A DNA stretch of 64,000 nt from Enterobacter kobei (GTDB taxonomy: Bacteria; Pseudomonadota; Gammaproteobacteria; Enterobacterales; Enterobacteriaceae), in contig NZ_AP024590.1 of the NCBI RefSeq assembly GCF_018323985.1, positions 2,294,001 through 2,358,000 on the forward strand. Direction: 5' to 3'. The notes beneath the pieces are model-generated. The model saw only the letters and a program-made list of their open reading frames with translations, had not been told where the DNA came from and did no database searches. A program made the position numbers and the translations under genes. Numbering within the stretch: the stretch's first letter is position 1; each line of letters opens with the position of its first letter. Below are positions 26,387 to 34,044 of this stretch, in pieces.

Positions 26387-27415
26387 GTGAGAATATTTAA
26401 TCTACTATTAGGGCTGTTAATCAGCTCATTTGCAGCAACAGGAGCCGATTTATCTAACGGAGCAGATAACTTTTACAAAAGCGATAAAGTCACCCAACAA
26501 AAGGTGACTTTCAAAAACCAGTACCAGATGAATGTAGTGGGTAATCTGTTTATCCCGAAAGGGATGGATCAGAACGTTAAAAATCCTGCGATTGTCATTG
26601 GTCATCCGATGGGAGCAGTAAAAGAACAAAGCTCAAATTTGTATGGCCAAAAACTGGCGGAACAAGGATTTGTAACGCTGGCGATCGATCTTTCCTTCTG
26701 GGGAGAGAGTGACGGAAAACCTGGTCATCTGATTTCCCCGGAAATTTATTCGGATGATTTTAGTGCCGCCGTTGATTATCTGAGTACTCAGCCTTACGTT
26801 GATCCGGAGAAGATTGGGGTGCTGGGTATTTGTGGTAGCGGGAGCTTTGTTATCAGTGCTGCCAAGATTGACCCGAGAATGAAAGCTATTGCCACGGTCA
26901 GCATGTATGACATGGGGTCTGCTTTCCGGAACGGACTTCATCACTCAGTTACGCCTGAACAACGTAAAGCGTTTATTAAATCCGCAATAGAGCAACGTTT
27001 TGTTGAGTTCAAAGGCGGAGAAACTGCCTATATTCCTGGCACTGTTAACAAGCTTGATGACTCAACTCCCGCAATACAACGAGAATTCTTCGATTTCTAC
27101 CGCACACCGCGTGGAGGTTATACGCCACAGGGCGAAAAAGAAGAGCAGACAACAAAACCGATGTTAAGCAGCATTGGTAAGTTCATGAACTTCTATCCTT
27201 TCAACGATATTGAAACAATCTCGCCACGTCCGATGCTGTTTATTACCGGTGATAAGGCGCATTCGAAAGAATTTAGCGAAGATGCTTACAAACGTGCCGG
27301 ACAGCCGAAAGAGTTATACATCGTTCCTGGTGCAGGCCATGTCGATCTGTATGACCGTACCGACCTCATCCCTTTTGCTAAGCTGGCGTCGTTCTTTAAT
27401 GCTAACCTCAAATAA
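26387..27415 (+). CDS. Secreted alpha/beta hydrolase with Cys nucleophile
   Basis: 342-residue protein with an N-terminal signal peptide (cleavage near FAATGA, residues 15-20) and an alpha/beta hydrolase fold. The nucleophile elbow reads GICGSGS with Cys 149 where Ser is usual, as in dienelactone hydrolases. An acid is offered by ITGDKAHS and the catalytic His by PGAGHVDLYD. The start is GTG at 26387, seven bases after TGAGGA. It belongs to the YcjY-like group; the substrate is unknown. The adjacent LysR remnant may once have regulated it. Confidence 0.8.
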   Translation: MRIFNLLLGLLISSFAATGADLSNGADNFYKSDKVTQQKVTFKNQYQMNVVGNLFIPKGMDQNVKNPAIVIGHPMGAVKEQSSNLYGQKLAEQGFVTLAIDLSFWGESDGKPGHLISPEIYSDDFSAAVDYLSTQPYVDPEKIGVLGICGSGSFVISAAKIDPRMKAIATVSMYDMGSAFRNGLHHSVTPEQRKAFIKSAIEQRFVEFKGGETAYIPGTVNKLDDSTPAIQREFFDFYRTPRGGYTPQGEKEEQTTKPMLSSIGKFMNFYPFNDIETISPRPMLFITGDKAHSKEFSEDAYKRAGQPKELYIVPGAGHVDLYDRTDLIPFAKLASFFNANLK

Positions 27416-27422
27416 TGTCTTA

Positions 27423-27452
27423 AGCCACACCCGTCAGGGTGTGGCTTCTTTT
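27423..27452 (+). terminator. Terminator after the alpha/beta hydrolase gene
   Basis: Perfect 10-base arms (agccacaccc and gggtgtggct) with a gtca loop, followed by tcttttc. It lies 8 bases after the hydrolase stop codon. Confidence 0.8.
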
Positions 27453-27545
27453 CGTGTATTACACGGCCTTTCTGGTTGGTTAGTGCTGGCCTTGATCACG
27501 CTATTTCCGGCTGCGGCAATCGCACGTCAGACACAGGAGAACCCT

Positions 27546-27899
27546 ATGAAGTTACGTATCATTCTCGACGACAAAACGATTACCGCGACCCTGAATGACA
27601 GTCAGGCAAGCCGTGAGTTTGCGGCACTTTTACCGCTTACGCTGAAGCTGAAAGATTATGCCGGCGAGGAGAAAATAAGCGATTTGCCCGGCCGATTGTC
27701 TACCGCGGGTTCACCAGCCGGCACAGCCGCGAAAAAAGGCGATATCACGATTTATGCCCCGTGGGGAAATCTGGCCATTTTCTATAAACCACATGGTTAT
27801 GCGAGTGGCTTAATTAAATTAGGACAGTTAGATGAGCCGGACGCTTTGCCCGTCCATCCTGGCGCCTATACCGCCAGATTTGAATTACTGACAGAGTAA
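27546..27899 (+). CDS. Cyclophilin-like fold protein
   Basis: 117 residues from ATG 27546, which has AGGAG six bases upstream. The sequence LRIILDDKTITATLNDSQASREFAALLPLTLKLKDYAGEEKI matches the cyclophilin-like (DUF-type) family, and YAPWGNLAIFYKP is its second conserved block. The same frame stays open upstream to 27399 and encodes a hydrophobic stretch ending in AAAIARQ that resembles a signal peptide, but that start would place the hydrolase terminator inside the gene. Location in the cell is therefore unsettled. No activity is known for this family. Confidence 0.7.
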   Translation: MKLRIILDDKTITATLNDSQASREFAALLPLTLKLKDYAGEEKISDLPGRLSTAGSPAGTAAKKGDITIYAPWGNLAIFYKPHGYASGLIKLGQLDEPDALPVHPGAYTARFELLTE

Positions 27900-28343
27900 T
27901 CGTCACCCCGAACACGCTTTTACCGGCATCGCCGTCACTCTGTTCTGCCGGCGTTTTATCACCACACTACGTTAATACCTTTCCTGTGCCGGTACTGGAT
28001 TAGCCGTTTCATTCACCAACCACGACAGCCCGGTTATTAAAGTCCGCTTTGTGCCAGAAACGGACATTGCTGGATTCACAATGTGTTAATCAAAGGGTAG
28101 TGGCGGTGCTCTGCTCACCGCCAATCATATACGGGACACATCTGGTGGTAATAATCTGCGAACTTCCGATCCTTGCTCATAGCAGACCTTCGGATACAGA
28201 AGGGGGGACGCTTGATGCCGGAAATGGACTGTACCGGAGAAAAGGAATATTGCTCTGAATACCGGCCAGAAATGAAACCCGTTCTGATCGGCAATTGAGC
28301 AGACGACCATCCTGAAGGTAACAGAGGTGAAACTGCAGCGCGT
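27900..28343. other. Region without recognisable gene
   Basis: About 440 bases between the cyclophilin-like gene and the end of the GlxA-type gene. Short ORFs exist on both strands, but none resembles a protein family. The stretch may hold eroded coding DNA or the 3' ends of both flanking transcripts. Confidence 0.5.
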
Positions 28344-29408
28344 TCACTCGCAACCCGAACTGGAAGGGCTCGTTGTCAAAAGACGCTTTCTGAAACTTCC
28401 AGGGGACATCCCCATTTGGGTGCTAAAGGCCCGCCTGAACGCTGTTTCATCGCCGTATCCGCATGCACTTGCGATCTGGGAAATAGTTTTTCCCGGGCTT
28501 TCCAGCAGCACGGATGCCGTTTCAATACGCACCCGGGTAATAAAGTCTTTCGGGCTTTCCTGGACGAGTATTTTCATTTTACGGTTTAGCGTGCGGGTGG
28601 TCATATTCAAAGCTGCAGCAAGTTGCTCAACCGTCATTGCAGGATTTTGATAACGAAGCAGGTTCTCTGCTTTAGTCAGCAGAGGATGTCTTGAATTGAG
28701 AAAACCTGCGGGCGCATAAATTTGCTGTGACAGAGGCTGGCTGTCAGCAACGGCCATGTCAGCTGTTAACTTTGCCAGCTCATTACCTGCGTGTTTGCGA
28801 ACGAGGCATATGACCAGATCAACCCATGAAAGTGGTCCACCCGCAGTGATCACATTGTCCTGCTCGGTCAGGGTTTTTCCCCATACAGGTTTTGCCAGTG
28901 GATAGCGTTCAGCGAAAGTGGGATATAACCACCACGTGGTGGTGCAGAGCCGTCCGTTGAGTAAACCCGCTTCTCCCAGTACAAAACCGCCTGCACAGGC
29001 TGAGGCAATACAGCTTCCTTCTGAATACTTCACCTTCAACCACTCGGCCGCATCTGATACAGCGGCTCTGTCAGCGGGAAATCTATGCTCATCCAGCTGC
29101 ATACCGCTGGCAATAATCACCCCAAAAGTATCAGGTTCACTAAATGCGCCATCACTTTCAATAATGCGTCCCTGAACATCCCTGACCGGCTGACCATCTG
29201 CGGTAATCGTCCTGACGTCAAATAAAGGAATCTCTCTGGATAGTTCAGGGTTCACCGTAGGGTTCATCCTGATTACCTGATTCGCCAGCCAGAACATATC
29301 AGCCAGCCCCGCAAGCGCCGAACGCATGCTGCCCGGAAGAGCAAGTAACGCAACACGCATGTTTAACCCCGTCATGAAGAATGTCTGATTTCGCATGTTA
29401 CCTGTCAT
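28344..29408 (-). CDS. GlxA-family regulator (DJ-1/PfpI plus AraC HTH)
   Basis: Up to 354 residues: an N-terminal DJ-1/PfpI-like domain (ALLALPGSMRSALAGLADMF; nucleophile-elbow region CIASACAGGFVLGEAGLL) followed by a C-terminal AraC helix-turn-helix (MTVEQLAAALNMTTRTLNRKM and CGYGDETAFRRAFSTQMGMSP). The true start is unclear: ATG 29408, 29396 or the Met of MRVALLALP (29360) are possible. It diverges from the azoreductase-like gene across about 250 bases, so it probably regulates it. Family members sense aldehydes or amino-acid-derived molecules. Confidence 0.82.
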   Translation of the reverse strand: MTGNMRNQTFFMTGLNMRVALLALPGSMRSALAGLADMFWLANQVIRMNPTVNPELSREIPLFDVRTITADGQPVRDVQGRIIESDGAFSEPDTFGVIIASGMQLDEHRFPADRAAVSDAAEWLKVKYSEGSCIASACAGGFVLGEAGLLNGRLCTTTWWLYPTFAERYPLAKPVWGKTLTEQDNVITAGGPLSWVDLVICLVRKHAGNELAKLTADMAVADSQPLSQQIYAPAGFLNSRHPLLTKAENLLRYQNPAMTVEQLAAALNMTTRTLNRKMKILVQESPKDFITRVRIETASVLLESPGKTISQIASACGYGDETAFRRAFSTQMGMSPGSFRKRLLTTSPSSSGCE

Positions 29409-29655
29409 TTATGACACTTCATACCCTTTGTCAGGGTGATTACACTGCCTGAAATTCAACACCGCAGGAACAATACAGGCGTGTGGATGAAAAATGTCAT
29501 GTCTCGCGCTGAGAAAAGAAGCCTTTGCCTTGTGTCTTTTATTCCTGAATAGCCCGTTGCTTATGGCACGGGATGGCATTCCGAAGAGGTTGCCGCATTG
29601 ATTGTCAAGGCGGCGCAAAGCATCCACTGATCCGAACACACCAGGAAAATATACA

Positions 29656-30291
29656 ATGAAAATTCTCCATCTTGATTCCAGCATCAACCATGAGTTTTCA
29701 GTAACCCGCCAGTTGTCGGCTGAAATAGTGAGGCAACTGGTGGCAACCGGTCAGGAGCATCAACTGACTTACCGGGATCTTGTAAAAGACGAAATCAGTC
29801 ATCTGACCGGGGAGATTGCTTCAGGATTCAGGCCTGTTTCGGGATGGCCGATTGCTAAAGCCCGTCTGGCCTCTGAGCAACAAGTATCAGACGCTCTGGT
29901 GTCGGAGTTTCTTGAAAGCGAGGTGATTGTTCTCGGCGCGCCAATGTACAACTTTTCTGTGTCCAGCCAGCTGAAGGCCTGGATGGACAGAATTGCTCAG
30001 CCAGGGAAAACCTTCAGCTATACTCCAACGGGGCCTGTGGGCCTTGCAGGGGGCAAAAAAGTCATCATCGCCTCAGCGCGGGGCGGTTTTTATGCCGGCA
30101 CGGGACTGGAAGATATGGACTTTCAGGAGCAGTTCCTGCGCAAGTTTTTGGGCTTCCTGGGCATCTCGTGTGTTGAATTTATCCGTGCTGAAGGCGTGTC
30201 GAAAGGCGAGGACGTAAAGCACAGAGAAATTTCCCGTGCTTTGTCCTTAATTCCACAGGCCATTACTGCCATTTCTGCCGCCGGGGAATGA
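29656..30291 (+). CDS. FMN-dependent NADH:quinone reductase / azoreductase (AzoR-like)
   Basis: 211-residue flavodoxin-fold enzyme. The MYNFSVSSQLKAWMDRIAQPGKTFSYT block and SARGGFY are the AzoR FMN-binding segments, and LGFLGISCVEFIRAEG is the usual C-terminal helix. It reduces quinones and azo compounds with NADH and protects against electrophiles. ATG 29656 is preferred over an upstream frame extension because it starts the first strand (MKILHLDSS) and has AGGA upstream. It differs clearly from E. coli AzoR and is likely a paralogue. Confidence 0.85.
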   Translation: MKILHLDSSINHEFSVTRQLSAEIVRQLVATGQEHQLTYRDLVKDEISHLTGEIASGFRPVSGWPIAKARLASEQQVSDALVSEFLESEVIVLGAPMYNFSVSSQLKAWMDRIAQPGKTFSYTPTGPVGLAGGKKVIIASARGGFYAGTGLEDMDFQEQFLRKFLGFLGISCVEFIRAEGVSKGEDVKHREISRALSLIPQAITAISAAGE

Positions 30292-30461
30292 ACCATTTGA
30301 CCATTACTCAGTGTAAAGCGTCCTGAATTCTGTCAAATGTCTCCGTTTCAGGTATGTAGAGGGCGCTTTCACTTCTCCCCAAAAGCGTGATCGTCAGATC
30401 GTTAATCAAAACAGCGTTCCATTAATATCAATCCTCAGTTTTTAAAAGACGAGGCGAGACA

Positions 30462-31712
30462 ATGGTGAGACGTGGTTTTGGTCTGGCGGCAGCACTCTGT
30501 ATGCCCATGATGTTACAGGGCTGTGCAGACGGTAATGGAAGCCAGCCGGGTACGCCTACACGGGGCATACTGACGGCACAGGAAGCGGCCCCCTATACGC
30601 CCGAAAATTATTTTGCCCGTGGTGGTCTGCTTGCCGACCCGGACGGACCGTGGCATCCGCAAGTCATTAATCTTACTTATGTTTCCACGCCGTGGCGCGT
30701 CGGGCCGCATGAAACCTGGCAGACCGTACAACAGGCGGTTAACGCCGCTATCCGTAAGGCCACCGATCGCTCGCGTATCTATATCAGCGTACAGCCGGGA
30801 GTCTATCAGGGTGCGGTTTATATTCCTGAGGATGCACCGCCGATCACGCTGTTTGGGGCCGGTCAGCAGCCGCAGAACGTGCGCCTCGAACTGGCGCTCG
30901 ATTCGCAGTTTTCTCCCGCCCGTTATCGCCAGACGGTTAATCCTGCCGGGCAGTTCCGCGACGGCGATCCCGCCTGGTATCTCTATTCGCAGTGCGCGAC
31001 GAAACCCAGCGCGCTGATCGGCACCAACTGCGCGGCGGTGGTCTGGTCACAAAGTAACGATTTCCAGATAGCACGACTCAGCATTGTGAACTCTCTGCTG
31101 GATACCGTTGACGGCGGCACCCATCAGGGCGTCGCGCTGCGCACGGACGGGGATCGCGTGCAGCTGGATAATGTGCGGCTGATTGGCCGCCAGGATACGG
31201 TATATCTCAATACCAGTAACCGTGAAAACCTCGCCGTGACCGACCGTATCAGTCGCGTGCTGGTGAAAGACAGCTATATCGAAGGCGATGTAGATTATGT
31301 TTTTGGCCGTGCCAGCGTGGTTTTTGACGGGGTGGAGTTTCACACCGTGTCCACTCGCGGCTCCCGGGAGGCCTACGTGCTGGCACCCAATACACTACCG
31401 GATCAGCCGTATGGTTTTCTGGTGCTGAACAGCCGTTTTACCGGCGATGCGGGGTATCAGGGGAGCATTAAAGCGAAGCTGGGACGAGCATGGGATCAGG
31501 GCGCGGGTAAGACCGGGTATCTGCCAGGCAATACCGCGAACGGCCAGGCGTTGATTGCGCAAAGCACGATTGATGCGAGTTACGATCGCCTGTCGCCCTG
31601 GGGATGGGCCGCCACCACCGCGCGACCCTATCGCGCCAATAGTGCCGCGGATCGTAATCTGAACGACACCGCCTGGAACCGGTTGTGGGAATGGCAGACC
31701 GCGTGGCGGTGA
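30462..31712 (+). CDS. Pectinesterase-family lipoprotein (YbhC-like)
   Basis: 416 residues with a lipoprotein signal ending LQGC (Cys 21), so the protein is membrane-anchored, probably in the outer membrane. The rest is a right-handed beta-helix of the pectin methylesterase family. Catalytic-region motifs GRQDTVY and DVDYVFG carry the two Asp residues, and QGVALRTDGDR supplies the conserved Gln. It resembles E. coli YbhC, whose physiological substrate is not pectin for certain. It is monocistronic; REP elements follow. Confidence 0.85.
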   Translation: MVRRGFGLAAALCMPMMLQGCADGNGSQPGTPTRGILTAQEAAPYTPENYFARGGLLADPDGPWHPQVINLTYVSTPWRVGPHETWQTVQQAVNAAIRKATDRSRIYISVQPGVYQGAVYIPEDAPPITLFGAGQQPQNVRLELALDSQFSPARYRQTVNPAGQFRDGDPAWYLYSQCATKPSALIGTNCAAVVWSQSNDFQIARLSIVNSLLDTVDGGTHQGVALRTDGDRVQLDNVRLIGRQDTVYLNTSNRENLAVTDRISRVLVKDSYIEGDVDYVFGRASVVFDGVEFHTVSTRGSREAYVLAPNTLPDQPYGFLVLNSRFTGDAGYQGSIKAKLGRAWDQGAGKTGYLPGNTANGQALIAQSTIDASYDRLSPWGWAATTARPYRANSAADRNLNDTAWNRLWEWQTAWR

Positions 31713-31717
31713 GTTAT

Positions 31718-31866
31718 CGCCCGGCGGCGCTGCGCTTGCCGGGCCTACGTGATACGTCCACCGATAATGGTTTGTTATGTTGTAGGCCGGGTAAGGCGCA
31801 GCCGCCACCCGGCAAGGACCATCAAACCAGTATCGTAGGCCGGGTAAGCGCAGCGCCACCCGGCAC
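31718..31866. repeat. BIME cluster of three REP elements
   Basis: Three REP units at 31718-31748, 31782-31815 and 31834-31865, the first inverted relative to the others (gcccggcggcgctgcgcttg and gtaggccgggtaaggcgcag). They sit between the converging ends of the pectinesterase gene and srfC. Confidence 0.85.
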
Positions 31867-31872
31867 TCATCC

Positions 31873-34044
31873 TCACACCAGCTTGATCAGCTTTTTACGC
31901 ATCAACAGTGGTACATCGAGCGGATGCTGATAGCCGATGTTTTCATTGCTGCGGGTGTAAAGCGCGACCAGCCAGTCATAGACATAGCGGGTAGCCGCGT
32001 GGATTGGCTGTTCGCCCAGACGCGTCAGGCGGGCATCGCTGGCAGCGGGTGCGCTGGCGCTGAAAATGCCATGACCTTTTTGCACGCGGCTGGCGGGACG
32101 CTGGTCTTCCGGCAACGCGGCATAGCCAAGCCAGGCAATGAAATTGCCGATGGCGGCATGCAGTTGCGCGGCACAGGCGGTATCGCGTTGCATGATCTGC
32201 TGCAAGGTCTGCGGCAGCGCCAGACGATAGCTGGTGACAATCAGCGTATCTGCCACCTGGCGCAGCGCGGCGGGGGTTAAGCCTAAGCGTTCGGCGCTGG
32301 CGTCGTTACGGCTCCACTGACGCAGGTGATTGACCCACATCGCGTGAGCCTGATGGCCGGTATCTTTTGCCGCCGTGACGGTTTCCGGCTGCGCGGTGAC
32401 ATCGGCAAACAGATCGATAGCGTCGTTAAACAGACCGCTGACTTTTTCTTCCCGCGGCTGCTGCACTTTCCACAGCGCATCGAAATGCTTCATGTCCGGC
32501 AGTAAACCTTCCAGCAACTCACCATGACGGCTCGCCTGGCCCTGTAATTCGCGGATCGCCGCTTCGGCGCGGGCGCGCTGGCTTTCCGGCGTCTCTTTGA
32601 GGGGCGCAGTCCAGTTTTGCATCAGATCGCGCAGCAATTGCAGGTGACGATCGCGCAGCGCTTTCAGCCGCACGGTGCGTAACGACGGAGCCGTCGCCTG
32701 TGACAGCCACTCGATCAGACGTTGCAGGCTGCTGGCATCCAGCGCCTGCAGGGTGCCCCAGTGCTGGCCCGGTTTGCCCAGCAACTGTTGCACGGTTTCA
32801 TCCAGATTCTGCGCCGTGGTGAAGCGCGCATCCTGCGGGGTGATGGCCCACACCAGTCCCGGCAACGCGGTCTCCTGGCCGGACTGGGTCTCTTTCACCC
32901 AGTTCAGCAAGGTGCGCGCCGTGGTGGCGGTTTCGCTGCGCTGCGGCGTGGCGTTACAGATCATCAGTACATCCGGCTGCAACTGCTGACGATAATGATC
33001 GAGCAGCCAGCGGCATTTACTGTTTTGCAGCGATGGCTGCCCCCCGAGGGTTGGCACCGGAATATCGAGAATATCCACGCCATTCAGCACACCGTCTTCC
33101 ACCGGCAACACCAGCTCACGCACCAGCAGCGCCAGCGTGGCGAGCGGAATGCTGACGGCGTTCTGTAGCTGGTCTTCCGCCCAGGGATGAACCACCACTT
33201 CGCCGTGAGCGCTGTCGCCGTCTTCCGGCTGCGGGTTGAGAAAACCCTCCGTCGGCAGGGCAAAATTATCCACTAACAGACTGAGCGGGGCGGCGAGCGC
33301 ACGGGCATTACCGGTCTGATGCAGAATGTGCGCCAGCGCCAGCCATTGCTGCGTTAACTCCTGGTGCTCGCCCCACAGCAGCGACCACGCACTGGCGCGG
33401 GCGCTGAGATCCAGCGACGGCAACAGGGTAATAAACTGATACCACAGCCCGTCATCCAGCTGCTGGCGGGACGCCGGCACCGTGCTGCGCCAGAAACGGG
33501 CAATCGCGCCCACTTCTTCTGCAGTGATCCCCGGTACCTGCTGCGGCTGACGCAGAGCGCGCCAGCGGGTCAGCCGATCTTCAATGACGTTTTTTTCCAC
33601 CGTGCGCAGATCCGGGAGACACTGCGCATGGGCGATAAACACCTGAACCAGTTCCGCTTCGCTTAAAATGCCCAGCTGCAACGGGAAACGATCGTCAGCG
33701 GCAGTGCGGTTCTGACTAAAGCGCAGTGCCATGCCGGTCAGCGCATGACCCGGATTGATATGGGTAAAGTAGTCCAGCGTTTTGTCGCCGGGTTTAACAT
33801 TTACCCGGCCATTGCCGCTGTTGCACAAGGCGCTCAGCAGGTGGGCTTTCGACGCCTGTGAATGCCCATAGAGCGCCACGGTGCAGGTATTGTCTGCCGC
33901 CTGCATCAGCACGGATTCCTGAGCTGCTGCGGCGGTGAGGCGCGCCAGCAGGGCGTCGGCATCGTCGTCGAGCAAGGGCGCATGGGCGCGGGTGTCATTC
34001 ACCCAGGACATCACTGCCTGTGAAATTTTTAAAGGCGCTTTCAT
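31873..34044 (-). CDS. srfC: SrfC, third protein of the srfABC operon
   Basis: 723-residue protein of the 'putative virulence factor' family (Salmonella SrfC). Near the N-terminus VALYGHSQASKAHLLSAL (residues 56-73) has the position and shape of a P-loop, but the canonical GKS/T is replaced by SKA, so nucleotide binding may be lost or altered. Much of the remainder is predicted helical. The start overlaps the srfB stop by four bases (ATGA). In Salmonella srfABC was identified as SsrB-controlled, but the biochemical role is unknown. Confidence 0.85.
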   Translation of the reverse strand: MKAPLKISQAVMSWVNDTRAHAPLLDDDADALLARLTAAAAQESVLMQAADNTCTVALYGHSQASKAHLLSALCNSGNGRVNVKPGDKTLDYFTHINPGHALTGMALRFSQNRTAADDRFPLQLGILSEAELVQVFIAHAQCLPDLRTVEKNVIEDRLTRWRALRQPQQVPGITAEEVGAIARFWRSTVPASRQQLDDGLWYQFITLLPSLDLSARASAWSLLWGEHQELTQQWLALAHILHQTGNARALAAPLSLLVDNFALPTEGFLNPQPEDGDSAHGEVVVHPWAEDQLQNAVSIPLATLALLVRELVLPVEDGVLNGVDILDIPVPTLGGQPSLQNSKCRWLLDHYRQQLQPDVLMICNATPQRSETATTARTLLNWVKETQSGQETALPGLVWAITPQDARFTTAQNLDETVQQLLGKPGQHWGTLQALDASSLQRLIEWLSQATAPSLRTVRLKALRDRHLQLLRDLMQNWTAPLKETPESQRARAEAAIRELQGQASRHGELLEGLLPDMKHFDALWKVQQPREEKVSGLFNDAIDLFADVTAQPETVTAAKDTGHQAHAMWVNHLRQWSRNDASAERLGLTPAALRQVADTLIVTSYRLALPQTLQQIMQRDTACAAQLHAAIGNFIAWLGYAALPEDQRPASRVQKGHGIFSASAPAASDARLTRLGEQPIHAATRYVYDWLVALYTRSNENIGYQHPLDVPLLMRKKLIKLV

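Noticed and set aside
27210..27398. Start of the cyclophilin-like gene deep inside the hydrolase gene
   Set aside because: It would overlap the hydrolase by 200 bases in another frame and contain its terminator.
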